From positions 33,017 to 97,016 of the forward strand of contig NZ_JACOPP010000012.1 in assembly GCF_014287895.1 (NCBI RefSeq): a stretch of 64,000 nucleotides of DNA. The letters run 5' to 3'. The notes beneath the pieces are model-generated. The model made no database searches. It worked only from the letters and a program-made list of their open reading frames with translations, and was not told where the DNA came from. The translations under genes were made by a program, and so were the position numbers. Numbering within the stretch: position 1 is the first letter of the stretch; the number at the start of each line of letters is the position of its first letter. This DNA comes from Lawsonibacter hominis. Lineage in GTDB: Bacteria; Bacillota; Clostridia; Oscillospirales; Oscillospiraceae. Shown one piece after another: positions 33,655 through 44,553 of this stretch.

Positions 33655-35417
33655 ATACCCCCTATGTGATCCACGGGATCAACGGCCCGGTCGTCACCGT
33701 CACCGGCGGCCGCGGCCTTGCCATGATGGATATGGTCAACGTGGGAGACGAAGCCCTCATCGGCGAGGTGGTGGGCGTGCACGGCGGCGCTGCCACCGTG
33801 CAGGTCTACGAGGACACCGGCGGGCTGTGCCCCGGCCAGCGCGTGACGGGCCAGGGCGCTCCCATGTCCATCCTGCTGGGTCCCGGCCTGCTGGGCCATA
33901 TCTTCGACGGCATCGCCCGCCCCCTGAAGGTCATCGAGGAAAAGACCGGGCCTTTCCTGGGCCGGGGCGTGAACATTCCCGCGCTGGACCTGGAGCAGGA
34001 ATGGGACGTGACGATGCACGTGAAGGCCGGGGATACGGTCCGCCCCGGCATGCTGTATGCCTCCTGTCCGGAAACGGGCGTGATCACCCACCGCTGCCTG
34101 ATCCCCGACGGGCTCGCCGGCACGGTCACGCAGGCCGTCCCCGACGGGCGGTACCCGGTGGACGAGGCGCTGGTGCAGGTCACCGACGCCCATGGGCAGG
34201 TCCATGCGCTCAAGCTGGCCCAGCGCTGGGCCATCCGCACTCCCCGGCCCATGGCCGAGCGGCTGCCCATCGACCGCCCGCTCATCACCGGACAGCGCAT
34301 CATCGACACGCTGTTCCCCATCGCCAAGGGGGGCGCTGCCGCCATTCCCGGCCCCTTCGGCGCAGGCAAAACGATGACGCAGCACCAGCTGGCCAAGTGG
34401 TCGGACGCGGACATCATCGTTTATCTCGGCTGCGGGGAGCGGGGCAACGAGATGACCCAGGCGCTGGAGGAGTTCTCCGAGCTGTTGGACCCCAAGACCC
34501 ATCAGCCCCTGATGATGCGCACCATCCTCATCGCCAACACCTCCAACATGCCCGTGGCCGCCCGGGAGGCCTCAGTCTATACCGGCATGACCATTGCGGA
34601 GTATTACCGCGATATGGGCTACCATGTGGCGCTGATGGCCGACTCCACCTCCCGCTGGGCGGAGGCGCTGCGGGAAATCTCCGGCCGGCTGGAGGAAATG
34701 CCCGCCGAGGAGGGTTTCCCCGCCTATCTGGCCTCCCGTCTGGCGGAATTCTACGAGCGGGCCGGGTACGTCAAAACACTGGAGGGCAGGGAAGGCTCCG
34801 TCACCGTCATCGGCGCCGTCTCGCCCCAGGGCGGCGACTTTTCCGAGCCGGTCACCCAAAACACCAAGCGCTATGTGCGCACCTTCTGGGGCCTGGACCG
34901 TTCCCTGGCCTACGCCCGCCACTTCCCCTCCATCAACTGGCTGACCTCCTACTCGGAATACGCGGCCGAGCTCAAGCCCTGGTACGATCAGCACGTGGGC
35001 AAGCGCTTCGTCCCCTGCCGCCAGCGCATCGCCTCGCTCCTGCAGGAGGAGGCCAAGCTGATGGAGATCGTCAAGCTCATCGGCGCGGATATCCTGCCGG
35101 AGGACCAGAAGCTGGTCATTGAGACCGCCCGGCTCATCCGCGTGGGCTTTCTTCAGCAAAACGCCTACCATGAGATCGACACCTATGTGCCTCTGGAAAA
35201 GCAGCTGAAGATGATGGAGCTGATCCTGAAGCTCTACGACGGAGCGAAGGGACTCATCGCCCGCTCGATCCCGTTGTCCCAGCTCAAGGCTACCGGCATA
35301 TTTGAGTCGCTGACCAAAATGAAGTATGAGGTGCCCAACGACGATCCGGGCAAATTTGCCCCCTACGAGCAGGCGGTCGACGCCGCGCTGGCCAAGGTGA
35401 ACCAGGCAAACCAGTAA
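33651..35417 (+). CDS. ntpA: V-type ATPase catalytic subunit A
   Basis: A 588-residue nucleotide-hydrolysing subunit. The N-terminal beta barrel covers residues 1-75, and the non-homologous bulge typical of A subunits about 110-190. The P-loop is GPFGAGKTMTQHQLAKW near residue 232, with catalytic GCGERGNEMT and MADSTSRWAEALREISGRL downstream. Full length, with a coupled start (4-bp overlap with ntpE). Confidence 0.97.
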   Translation: MNTPYVIHGINGPVVTVTGGRGLAMMDMVNVGDEALIGEVVGVHGGAATVQVYEDTGGLCPGQRVTGQGAPMSILLGPGLLGHIFDGIARPLKVIEEKTGPFLGRGVNIPALDLEQEWDVTMHVKAGDTVRPGMLYASCPETGVITHRCLIPDGLAGTVTQAVPDGRYPVDEALVQVTDAHGQVHALKLAQRWAIRTPRPMAERLPIDRPLITGQRIIDTLFPIAKGGAAAIPGPFGAGKTMTQHQLAKWSDADIIVYLGCGERGNEMTQALEEFSELLDPKTHQPLMMRTILIANTSNMPVAAREASVYTGMTIAEYYRDMGYHVALMADSTSRWAEALREISGRLEEMPAEEGFPAYLASRLAEFYERAGYVKTLEGREGSVTVIGAVSPQGGDFSEPVTQNTKRYVRTFWGLDRSLAYARHFPSINWLTSYSEYAAELKPWYDQHVGKRFVPCRQRIASLLQEEAKLMEIVKLIGADILPEDQKLVIETARLIRVGFLQQNAYHEIDTYVPLEKQLKMMELILKLYDGAKGLIARSIPLSQLKATGIFESLTKMKYEVPNDDPGKFAPYEQAVDAALAKVNQANQ

Positions 35418-35529
35418 GGACCCGGGTCCGCCGGAACCTCTGCCGCCGCGGCCGGCGGCAGGACCGGCGTCCTCCCGCCCTTGCAGGAGGCGGCCGTCCG
35501 CCGCCCCGCATATCAGGAGTTGATTCATT

Positions 35530-36936
<1,407 letters not shown>

Positions 36937-36966
36937 ACCGATCCCCGCGAAAGGAGCTGATGCCGT

Positions 36967-37578
36967 ATGGCCGCCGTACTGCCCACCAAGGGCAACCTGA
37001 TGGCCGCCAAGCGTTCCCGCGCTCTGGCCGCCACCGGCTACGAGCTGATGGACCGCAAGCGCAATATCCTCATACGGGAGCTGATGGGGCTGATGGACAC
37101 CGCCAAGCAGCTCCAGGGCCAGATCGACACGGTCTTTACCCAGGCCTATGAATCGCTCCAGACCGCCAATATCCATCTGGGCATCTGCGACCGCATCGCG
37201 GAGGCGGTGGAGGTGGACGACAGTCTGGACATCCGCTACCGCTCGGTGATGGGGGTGGAGCTGCCCCGCATCCCCGGCCAGTCCCCGCCGCCCCGGCCGG
37301 AATACGGCTTTGTGCGCACTTCCTCCGCCCTGGACGACTGCTATCTGAAGTTCTACCGGGTCAAGGAGCTTACCCGCCGTCTGGCGGAGGTGGAGACCTC
37401 CATCTACCGCCTGGCCCAGGCCATCAAAAAGACTCAGAAGCGGGCCAACGCCTTGCAGAACATCGTCATCCCAGGCTTTGACGAGACCATCCGCTTCATC
37501 ACCGACGCACTGGAGGAAAAAGAGCGGGAGGAGTTCGTCCGCCTGAAGGTCATCAAGCGCGCCAGTACAAAACGGTAG
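36967..37578 (+). CDS. ntpD: V-type ATPase subunit D
   Basis: A 203-residue central rotor shaft, two long antiparallel helices. It begins VLPTKGNLMAAKRSRALAAT, and TQKRANALQNIVIPGFDETI near residue 160 is the D-subunit signature. It is the last gene of the operon; a large hairpin follows. Confidence 0.95.
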   Translation: MAAVLPTKGNLMAAKRSRALAATGYELMDRKRNILIRELMGLMDTAKQLQGQIDTVFTQAYESLQTANIHLGICDRIAEAVEVDDSLDIRYRSVMGVELPRIPGQSPPPRPEYGFVRTSSALDDCYLKFYRVKELTRRLAEVETSIYRLAQAIKKTQKRANALQNIVIPGFDETIRFITDALEEKEREEFVRLKVIKRASTKR

Positions 37579-37656
37579 CGCGGTACCGGTACGGCGGCGG
37601 GAGCGCGTACCGGGCGCCGTCCTTCCAACGGGCGGATCACCGCCTGTCTCGGCCCC

Positions 37657-37701
37657 CCGGGGGACGTACCGCCGATGTGTGCCGGCGGCACGTCCCCCCG
37701 G
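37657..37701 (+). terminator. Hairpin ending the V-ATPase operon
   Basis: CCGGGGGACGTACCGCCG and CGGCGGCACGTCCCCCCGG pair around an 8-base loop with one mismatch. The trailing T-run is short (CTTCGCCTTT). Confidence 0.65.
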
Positions 37702-37738
37702 CTTCGCCTTTGGGATTCTGTTTTCCGTTCGATTCTGC

Positions 37739-37767
37739 GTGACATCCAACCGGCGCAATGGTATAAT
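37739..37767 (+). promoter_or_regulatory. Promoter of the diguanylate cyclase gene
   Basis: GTGACA (37739-37744), a 17-bp spacer ending TGG, and TATAAT (37762-37767): near-consensus with an extended -10. Confidence 0.8.
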
Positions 37768-37798
37768 CACTCCATCAAGCCCTCGATTGGAGGACGCT

Positions 37799-38926
37799 AT
37801 GCTCACACGAAACGAACCTTCCGAGATCAATCTGATCCACCGCGAGTATCAGCGGATCAACGAAAAATGGCTCCGCCTGCATGTGCACCTCACGCTTTCG
37901 ATCGCGCTCTTTGTGGGCGCGCTGGAGATCGCGCTCTATTTTGCCCTGCGGTATATGGACATCGTTTCCTCCTCGCGGAACATCTATTTTATAAAATATT
38001 TTCTGATCCCTACCAGCTTGAATCTGGGCTTATCCCTGTTCTGCCACCTGGTCCAGCGCAGCCGGCGCATCCCGCTCCGGGGGAAGGCCTACGCCGTTTC
38101 CCTGTCGCTTGCAGGCATCGGCCTGATCCTATATTCGGTACACAGCGTCTTTTCCTCTCTGGTGCTTGCCGTCGCAATGCCCATCGTACTGACCACGGTG
38201 TACAGCGACCGGCTCCTCACCACGGTGACCGCCCTGTCCAGTATCGCGGGCAAGGTGCTCTCCGATCTGCTGCTCCAGTGGGACCTGGATGTGGTCAAGG
38301 ACTTTTCCGACCGGGAACAGCTGGCCGATCTGGTCCTGTCGGTGGTCGTGCTGTTTGCCATCTATACCCTGTGCGACGTTCTGATCCGCGTGGAACAGGA
38401 GAAAAACAACGTCAGTATCCGCCGGGAGCTGGAACGGCAGCATCTGCGGGAACAGGCCATCACCGATCCCCTCTCCGGGACCTGGAACCGCCAGGGACTG
38501 GAACAGGCGATCGCCGAGCTGGACGCCAATCCCACTGGGTCATACGCTCTGGCCATTCTGGACCTGGACGAATTCAAGTCCATCAACGACACCTACGGCC
38601 ACCTGCGGGGAGACAAATACATCCAGGAGCTGGGCAAGGTGCTGAACGACTGCGGGGAGGGGATCCCCTTCCGGTTCGGCGGAGACGAATTCTGCATCCT
38701 TTTCTGCAACCATTCGCAGGAGGACGTGCTCGCCGCCTGCCGCAGCATTCAGCGCGCCTTTGTCCGTTCTCCCTCCAACCGCACCTATCACCGCGTCACG
38801 CTGAGCATCGGGGTCGCGTTCCGCACCCCGGGGATCAACGGGGATCAGCTGCTCCAGCAGGCCGATTCGGCCCTCTATCGCGCCAAAGCGGACAAGGGCA
38901 GCATCTTCTTTTACCACCCGTCATAA
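37799..38926 (+). CDS. Membrane diguanylate cyclase (GGDEF)
   Basis: A 375-residue protein. An N-terminal membrane domain with about six spans covers residues 25-200, then a short coiled coil and a GGDEF domain from about 220. The metal and fold residues LDLDEFKSINDTYGHLRGD and an intact RFGGDEFCILF near 294-304 indicate an active cyclase making c-di-GMP from two GTP. The first domain has no recognised sensory motif, so the signal is unknown. The start follows GGAGG. No EAL or PilZ gene is nearby. Confidence 0.9.
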   Translation: MLTRNEPSEINLIHREYQRINEKWLRLHVHLTLSIALFVGALEIALYFALRYMDIVSSSRNIYFIKYFLIPTSLNLGLSLFCHLVQRSRRIPLRGKAYAVSLSLAGIGLILYSVHSVFSSLVLAVAMPIVLTTVYSDRLLTTVTALSSIAGKVLSDLLLQWDLDVVKDFSDREQLADLVLSVVVLFAIYTLCDVLIRVEQEKNNVSIRRELERQHLREQAITDPLSGTWNRQGLEQAIAELDANPTGSYALAILDLDEFKSINDTYGHLRGDKYIQELGKVLNDCGEGIPFRFGGDEFCILFCNHSQEDVLAACRSIQRAFVRSPSNRTYHRVTLSIGVAFRTPGINGDQLLQQADSALYRAKADKGSIFFYHPS

Positions 38927-38932
38927 GCCTCA

Positions 38933-38960
38933 GTGGCGCGCCGCAAAAGCGGCGCGCCAC
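38933..38960. terminator. Hairpin between convergent dgc and udg genes
   Basis: GTGGCGCGCCGC, loop AAAA, GCGGCGCGCCAC. There is no T-run on either side. Confidence 0.55.
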
Positions 38961-38972
38961 CTCCATCTACAT

Positions 38973-39545
38973 CTACACCGGATAGGTATGGGTACAGATC
39001 TCCCGGATCTTGGCCTGGAGGGCCTTCAAGTCCTCAAAGCTTTCCGGGCGCTTGCGGGGGTCCCGCAGCAGGGCGGAGGGGTGGTAGAGCGCGGTCATCT
39101 GCACCCCCGCCTTTTCAAACCACTGCCCATGCTCCCGCGTGATCTTGAAATCCTCCCGGATCAGTTTGATGGCCGCGATACGCCCCAGGCAGACAATGAT
39201 CTTGGGCTTGATCAGGGCCACCTGGTTGCGCAGGTAGCCGATGCAGGCCTCCTGCTCCAGATTCAAAGGATCCCGGTTCTCCGGCGGCCGGCACTTGACC
39301 ATATTGCCGATGAAGACCCGCTCCCGGTTCAGATCGATCATGGCCAGCATGTCGTCCAGCAGCTTGCCCGCCCGGCCCACGAAGGGCCGGCCTGTCCGGT
39401 CCTCCTGCTCGCCGGGTCCTTCCCCGATGAGCATAACTTCCGCGTCCCGGGCCCCTTCGCCAAACACCACATGATGCCGCGTTTCCGCCAGCGGACATTT
39501 GCGGCAGCTCATACACGCCTCATACAGCGCGTCCCAATCCATCAT
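38973..39545 (-). CDS. Type 4 uracil-DNA glycosylase (Fe-S)
   Basis: A 190-residue family 4 UDG that removes uracil from DNA and starts base-excision repair. Motif 1 is GEGPGEQEDRTGRPFVGRAG near residue 42 and motif 2 HPSALLR near 163. Four cysteines suit the 4Fe-4S cluster: two in CMSCRKCPL near residues 11-17, one in MVKCRPPENRD near 84 and one in EACIGYL near 98. The start at 39545 follows GGAGG by 8 nt; the adjacent ATG 39542 is equally possible. Confidence 0.93.
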   Translation of the reverse strand: MMDWDALYEACMSCRKCPLAETRHHVVFGEGARDAEVMLIGEGPGEQEDRTGRPFVGRAGKLLDDMLAMIDLNRERVFIGNMVKCRPPENRDPLNLEQEACIGYLRNQVALIKPKIIVCLGRIAAIKLIREDFKITREHGQWFEKAGVQMTALYHPSALLRDPRKRPESFEDLKALQAKIREICTHTYPV

Positions 39546-39595
39546 ATCCTTCGCCTCCGTGCTGATTCCCGCGGCCGGTTGCGCCGCTTTTTGAC

Positions 39596-39624
39596 ATTGT
39601 ACCATAAGCTCCCGCGGGATGCAA
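39596..39624 (-). promoter_or_regulatory. Promoter of the UDG gene
   Basis: On the minus strand TTGCAT (39624..39619), a 17-bp spacer ending TGG, and TACAAT (39601..39596). Confidence 0.7.
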
Positions 39625-39650
39625 AGTTTTGATTCTGTCAATATTCACAA

Positions 39651-39679
39651 TTGATTTTTTTGCAGCGGGCGCATATACT
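39651..39679 (+). promoter_or_regulatory. Promoter of the T-box/aspS-gatCAB operon
   Basis: TTGATT (39651-39656), a 17-bp spacer and TATACT (39674-39679), followed directly by the T-box leader. Confidence 0.75.
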
Positions 39680-39689
39680 ACTTTCATCA

Positions 39690-39949
39690 AAGGCAATGAC
39701 GAAGACCGTCCCCCGTGAGCGCCGCCAGAGAATCCGGGTCACCGACTGAGAGCCCGGTCCGGCAGGATGGGGAGGCGCAACGCTTCCAAGCCGGCACAGC
39801 GAGTCCTGTTGCAAGGAGGTAGCTGCGCACGTGGCCCGCGTTAAGGGAGTCTGAGTGGCCGTGTCAAGGGCGATGCGGCAAACCTACGGGTGGTACCGCG
39901 GAGTTTTTCCGTCCCGAAGCTGCAATGCAGCTTCGGGACGTTTTATTTT
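39690..39949 (+). ncRNA. T-box riboswitch (probably tRNA-Asn) before aspS2-gatCAB
   Basis: This leader has the layout of a T-box element: a long stem I region from about 39690, an AGAG-type bulge (CCAGAGAA), a T-box sequence GGGTGGTACCGCGG at 39888-39901, and a terminator (GTCCCGAAGCTGC, AAT, GCAGCTTCGGGAC, then TTTTATTTT) at 39911-39949. The likely specifier is AAC (Asn) at 39779-39781 in GGCGCAACGC, on the 3' side of stem I; this is my placement by analogy, not a computed fold. Uncharged tRNA binding would prevent termination and turn on aspS-gatCAB. Confidence 0.93.
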
Positions 39950-39983
39950 CATTTTTGATTCAAACAGGAAAGGTGTGAACAGC

Positions 39984-41303
39984 ATGGAATTCATGGCAGG
40001 AACCAGACGCAGTGAAACCACGATCGCAGAACGGATAGGGGTCGGCCGGAATAACCAGGCCGTCACCCTCAACGGTATGGTCCACTCCCTGCGGAGCATG
40101 GGCGCGCTGACCTTCCTCACCCTGCGCACCCGCCAGGGCGTGGTGCAGTGCGTCTGTCCCCGGGAGGCGGGCCTGGACGGCGTCACCGACGAGTGCGCCG
40201 TACGGGTCTCCGGCACCGTCCGGGAAGAGCCCCGGGCGCCTGGCGGGTTCGAGCTGTCCGGCGCGCAGGTGGAAGTGCTCTCCCGCCCGGCGGCCCCCCT
40301 GCCGGTGCCCATCTCCAAGCGCAGGCTGGCGCTGAACCTGGACACCGAGCTGGGCCTGCGCCCGGTGGTGCTGCGCTCTTTGCGGGCGCGCTCCGTCTTC
40401 CGGATCCAGGACGCCGTCGGCCGCGCCTTCCGGGAATACATGCACCGGGAGGGCTTTACCGAGATCCACACCCCAAAGATCGTCCACGCCGGGGCGGAGG
40501 GCGGTTCCAACATCTTCCGGCTGGACTATTTCGGCAAAAAGGCCTTCCTGGCCCAGTCCCCCCAGTTCTACAAGCAGACCATGGTGGGCGCGTTCGAGCG
40601 GGTGTTCGAGGTGGCCCCCGTCTTCCGGGCGGAGAAGCACGCCACCCCCCGGCACCTGAACGAGTACACCTCCCTGGACTTCGAAATGGGCTTTATCGAC
40701 GGCTTTACCGACGTAATGGAGATGGAGACCGGGTTTTTGCAGCATATGGTCCGCCTGCTCGCGGCGGAGTACGCCGAGGATCTGGCCCGGCTGGGGGCGG
40801 AGCTGCCCCTGGTGGAGCGCATTCCCGCCGTCCGCTTCGACGAGGCTAAGCGTCTGGCCGCCGAGGCCTACGGCTACCGGATCCGCGACCCCTACGATCT
40901 GGAGCCGGAGGAGGAGCTCCACATCAGCCAATACGCCAAGGAGCAGTGGGGCTCCGACTTCGTGTTCGTCACGCACTATCCCAGCAAAAAGCGTCCCTTC
41001 TACGCCATGGACGACCCCGCCGACCCCCGGTACACCCTCTCCTTCGACCTTCTGTTCCGTGGGATGGAGGTCACCACCGGCGGCCAGCGCATCCACGACT
41101 ACGACCAGCAGGTCCGAAAAATGCTGGACCGGGGCATGCATCCCGAGGAGTTTGCCAGCTACCTGATGATCCACAGGCACGGCATGCCCCCCCACGGCGG
41201 ACTGGGCATCGGCCTGGAGCGGCTGACCATGAAGCTGTGCGGCCTGGACAACGTGAGAAGGGCCTGTCTGTTCCCCCGGGATCTGAACCGGCTGGAACCG
41301 TAA
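39984..41303 (+). CDS. aspS2: Archaeal-type aspartyl-tRNA synthetase (likely non-discriminating)
   Basis: A 439-residue class IIb synthetase. The OB-fold anticodon domain spans about 20-110. Class II motifs include QFYKQTMVGAFERVFEVAP (motif 1/2 region near 198), FRAEKHATPRHLNEYTSLDF (motif 2) and GLGIGLERLTMKLCGL (motif 3) near 415. It is short and lacks the bacterial GAD insertion, so it is the archaeal-like form. Such a copy placed before gatCAB usually charges both tRNA-Asp and tRNA-Asn with Asp, and GatCAB then amidates Asp-tRNA(Asn). The start after AAAGGTG at 39984 begins MEFMAGTRRSE. Confidence 0.9.
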   Translation: MEFMAGTRRSETTIAERIGVGRNNQAVTLNGMVHSLRSMGALTFLTLRTRQGVVQCVCPREAGLDGVTDECAVRVSGTVREEPRAPGGFELSGAQVEVLSRPAAPLPVPISKRRLALNLDTELGLRPVVLRSLRARSVFRIQDAVGRAFREYMHREGFTEIHTPKIVHAGAEGGSNIFRLDYFGKKAFLAQSPQFYKQTMVGAFERVFEVAPVFRAEKHATPRHLNEYTSLDFEMGFIDGFTDVMEMETGFLQHMVRLLAAEYAEDLARLGAELPLVERIPAVRFDEAKRLAAEAYGYRIRDPYDLEPEEELHISQYAKEQWGSDFVFVTHYPSKKRPFYAMDDPADPRYTLSFDLLFRGMEVTTGGQRIHDYDQQVRKMLDRGMHPEEFASYLMIHRHGMPPHGGLGIGLERLTMKLCGLDNVRRACLFPRDLNRLEP

Positions 41304-41318
41304 AGGAGGAGGTACGAT

Positions 41319-41606
41319 ATGAAAATTACCGAGGAAATGGTGGATTATGTCTCCGTCCTCTCCCGGCTCAAGCTTCCGGCGGAGGAAAAGGCCCGGATGA
41401 CCGGAGAGCTGGAGCGCATCCTGGACTACATGGACGTGCTGAACGCCCTGGATACCGCGGAGGTGGAGCCCATGAGCCATGTGTTCCCGCTGAAAAACGT
41501 CCTGCGGCCGGACACCGTGGAGCCGTCCTTTGCCCGACCCACTCTGCTCCAGAACGCCCCTGTCCCCGATGAAGAGGCGTTTCTGGTGCCCAAGACCGTG
41601 GAATAA
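41319..41606 (+). CDS. gatC: Asp/Glu-tRNA amidotransferase subunit C
   Basis: A 95-residue subunit that holds GatA and GatB together. It begins MKITEEMVDYVSVLSRLKLP and contains ILDYMDVLNALDTAEVEPMS, typical for GatC. It lies 15 bp after aspS2 and 15 bp before gatA, with ribosome site AAAGGAGG. Confidence 0.93.
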   Translation: MKITEEMVDYVSVLSRLKLPAEEKARMTGELERILDYMDVLNALDTAEVEPMSHVFPLKNVLRPDTVEPSFARPTLLQNAPVPDEEAFLVPKTVE

Positions 41607-41621
41607 GGGGGGGCAGGCAAT

Positions 41622-43118
41622 ATGGATTACCGTACGCTGACCGCCCTGGAGCTGGGCGCACTGCTGCGGGAGGGGAGCCTCTCCGCCGCCGGGGCGGCAA
41701 AGGCCGGTCTGGACCGTCTGGCGCAGGCGCAAGGCCGCTCCAACGCCTTTATCACCGTCACCAAGGAGGACGCCATGCTCCGCGCCGACCAGGTGCAGCG
41801 CCTGCTGGACGCCCGCCGCGCCCCATCGCCGCTGGCGGGGGTGCCCATGGCCTTTAAGGACAACATCTGCACCCGCGGGGTGAAGACCTCCTGCGCCTCC
41901 AAGATTCTGGGCGGCTTTACGCCCCCCTACGACGCCACTGTGGCAGAGCGTCTGGACGCGGCGGGCTGCATTTCCCTGGGCAAGCTGAACATGGACGAGT
42001 TCGCCATGGGTTCCACCACCGAGACCTCCTTCTACGGTCCGGTCCAAAACCCCTGGGACCCCTCCCGGGTACCCGGCGGTTCTTCCGGCGGGGCGGCCGC
42101 CGCCGTGGCCGAGGGCAGCGTGTGGTACGCCATCGGCTCGGATACCGGCGGAAGCATCCGCCAGCCCGCCGCCTACTGCGGCGTCACCGGCATGAAGCCC
42201 ACCTACGGCACCGTCTCCCGCTACGGCCTGATCGCCTATGCCTCCTCTCTGGACCAGATGGGTCCCATCGCCCGCTCCGCCGCCGACTGCGCGGCGGTAC
42301 TGGACGTCATCCAGGGCCGCGACCCGCGGGACGGTACCAGTCTGGACGCCCCGGCGGGCGGCCTGCTCTCCGGTCTCACCGGAGACGTGCGGGACAAGAG
42401 GATCGGCCTGCCCGCCGACTGCTTCGGGGACGGCCTGGACGGGGAGGTCCGCGCCGCCGTGCTCGCCGCGGCCGACGTTCTGAAACAGCGCGGCGCCGTC
42501 GTGGAGGAGTTCTCCCTTCCCGTCATGCAGTACGTGGTGCCCACCTACTATATCATTGCCGCCGCCGAGGCCAGCTCCAACCTGTCCCGGTTCGACGGGG
42601 TGAAATACGGCTGGCGCGCCCAGGGCTACGAGGACCTGACCGGTCTGTACAACAAGACCCGCACCGAGGGCTTCGGCGCGGAGGTCAAGCGGCGGATCCT
42701 GCTGGGCACCTTCGTGCTCTCCACCGGCTACTACGACGCCTACTACAAAAAGGCCCTTCAGGTCAAAGCGCTGATCAAGCGCGCCTTCGACGAGGCCTTC
42801 CGGCGCTACGACCTGCTGCTCACCCCGGTCGCCCCCACGACCGCGCCCAAGCTGGGCGAGAGCCTGAACGACCCGCTGCAGATGTACCTGAGCGACATCT
42901 ATACCGTCTCGGTGAACCTGGCGGGCCTGCCGGGTATTTCGGTACCCTGCGGCTTCGCATCCGACGGCATGCCCATCGGCGCTCAGCTCATCGGTCCCGC
43001 CCTGGGGGACGCCGCGGTGCTGGACGCCGCCCATGCCTTCCAGCTGGAGACCGATCACCACAAGCGCACGCCGCCCCTGCCCGGCCAGGCGGCGCAGAAG
43101 GGAGGCGATGCGCAGTGA
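41622..43118 (+). CDS. gatA: Asp/Glu-tRNA amidotransferase subunit A
   Basis: A 498-residue amidase-signature protein that releases ammonia from glutamine for the GatB site. The triad regions are visible: Lys in GVPMAFKDNICTRG near residue 76, and the serines in VPGGSSGGAAAAVAEG near 152 and IGSDTGGSIRQPA near 175. Its stop overlaps the gatB start (GTGA). Confidence 0.96.
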   Translation: MDYRTLTALELGALLREGSLSAAGAAKAGLDRLAQAQGRSNAFITVTKEDAMLRADQVQRLLDARRAPSPLAGVPMAFKDNICTRGVKTSCASKILGGFTPPYDATVAERLDAAGCISLGKLNMDEFAMGSTTETSFYGPVQNPWDPSRVPGGSSGGAAAAVAEGSVWYAIGSDTGGSIRQPAAYCGVTGMKPTYGTVSRYGLIAYASSLDQMGPIARSAADCAAVLDVIQGRDPRDGTSLDAPAGGLLSGLTGDVRDKRIGLPADCFGDGLDGEVRAAVLAAADVLKQRGAVVEEFSLPVMQYVVPTYYIIAAAEASSNLSRFDGVKYGWRAQGYEDLTGLYNKTRTEGFGAEVKRRILLGTFVLSTGYYDAYYKKALQVKALIKRAFDEAFRRYDLLLTPVAPTTAPKLGESLNDPLQMYLSDIYTVSVNLAGLPGISVPCGFASDGMPIGAQLIGPALGDAAVLDAAHAFQLETDHHKRTPPLPGQAAQKGGDAQ

Positions 43119-44548
43119 CCTGGGAAACCGTGATCGGCCTGGAGACCCATGTGGAACTGGCCACCGCCACGAAGATCTTCTGCGGCTGCACCACTGAATT
43201 CGGCGGCGATCCCAACACCCACTGCTGCCCGGTGTGCACCGGCATGCCCGGCACGCTGCCCGTGCTGAACGAGGCGGTGCTGGAATTCGCCGTCAAGGCC
43301 GGACTGGCCCTGAACTGCGCCGTCACCCGCTGCTGCAGGTTCGACCGGAAAAACTACTTCTACCCCGACCTGCCAAAGGCCTATCAAATCTCCCAGCTCT
43401 ACCTGCCCATCTGCCATGACGGCGCTGTCGACATCCGCACCGCCGCCGGCGCCAAGACCATCCGCATCCACGAGCTGCATATGGAGGAGGATGCGGGCAA
43501 GCTGGTCCACGATCCCTGGATCGACCAGACCCGCGCCGACTACAACCGCTGCGGGGTCCCTTTGATCGAGATCGTCACCGAACCGGACTTCCGCAGCGCC
43601 GACGAAGTCGTGGCCTATCTGGAAAAGCTGCGCTCCACGCTCCAGTATCTGGGCGTATCCGACTGCAAAATGCAGGAGGGCTCCCTGCGCTGCGACGTGA
43701 ACCTGTCGGTGCGGCCCGCAGGCGCGCCCGCGCTCGGCACCCGCACCGAGATGAAAAACCTCAACTCCTTCAAGGCCATCGCCCGCTCCATCCAGTACGA
43801 GGCCCGGCGGCAGATCGAGCGTTTGGAGGACGGCAAGCGCGTGGTCCAGGAGACCCGCCGCTGGGATGAGAACAAGGACGCCACCTTTGCCATGCGTTCG
43901 AAGGAGAACGCCCAGGATTACCGCTACTTCCCCGAGCCGGACATCCCCCCTCTGGAGCTCAGCGAGGCCTACCTTGACCGCCTGAAGGCCCAGCAGCCCG
44001 AGATGGCGGAAGCCAGGATGGCCCGTTATCAGGCCGACTACGGTCTGCCTGCCTACGATACCCAGATGATCACCGCCCAGAAGGCCCTGGCCGACTTCTT
44101 TGAGCGCGCCGTGGCTCTGGGCGCCCCCGCCAAGCAGGTCTCCAACTGGATCATGGGCGAGGTCATGGGACAGCTCTCCGCCCGGGGGCTGGAGGCCCGG
44201 GACATGGTCTTCTCCCCCGCCGCTCTGGCCCGGCTCATCGCCCTGGTGCAGGAGGGCAAGCTCAACCGCAACACGGCCGTGAAGGTCTTCGAGGCGGTGT
44301 TTGAGCACGACGAAGACGTGGACGCATACGTGCAGAAACACGGCCTGGAGCAGGTATCCGACGCGGGTCTGGTGGGATGCGTGGCGGAGGAAGTCTTTGC
44401 CGCCAACCCAAAGAGCATCGAGGACTACAAGGCCGGCAAGGAAAAGGCCTTCGGCTTCCTGGTGGGACAGGTCATGCGGCAGTTAAAGGGGCAGGCTGAT
44501 CCGGCGGTAGTCCGCCGTGTGCTTCGGATGAAGCTGGAACAGAACTAG
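43115..44548 (+). CDS. gatB: Asp/Glu-tRNA amidotransferase subunit B
   Basis: A 477-residue kinase-like subunit that activates the tRNA-bound Asp or Glu and transfers ammonia. It opens TWETVIGLETHVELATATKI, has the zinc-site cysteines CGC and CCPVCTGMPG within the first 45 residues, the HLEED-like region HELHMEEDAGKLVHD near 115, and the YqeY-like helical tail. Start GTG 43115, about 9 nt after GGAGG. A longer frame reading upstream through gatA is a shadow. Confidence 0.96.
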   Translation: MTWETVIGLETHVELATATKIFCGCTTEFGGDPNTHCCPVCTGMPGTLPVLNEAVLEFAVKAGLALNCAVTRCCRFDRKNYFYPDLPKAYQISQLYLPICHDGAVDIRTAAGAKTIRIHELHMEEDAGKLVHDPWIDQTRADYNRCGVPLIEIVTEPDFRSADEVVAYLEKLRSTLQYLGVSDCKMQEGSLRCDVNLSVRPAGAPALGTRTEMKNLNSFKAIARSIQYEARRQIERLEDGKRVVQETRRWDENKDATFAMRSKENAQDYRYFPEPDIPPLELSEAYLDRLKAQQPEMAEARMARYQADYGLPAYDTQMITAQKALADFFERAVALGAPAKQVSNWIMGEVMGQLSARGLEARDMVFSPAALARLIALVQEGKLNRNTAVKVFEAVFEHDEDVDAYVQKHGLEQVSDAGLVGCVAEEVFAANPKSIEDYKAGKEKAFGFLVGQVMRQLKGQADPAVVRRVLRMKLEQN

Positions 44549-44553
44549 AGACG

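Noticed and set aside
39960..43061. 1,033-codon minus-strand open frame
   Set aside because: Antisense shadow of aspS2, gatC and gatA.
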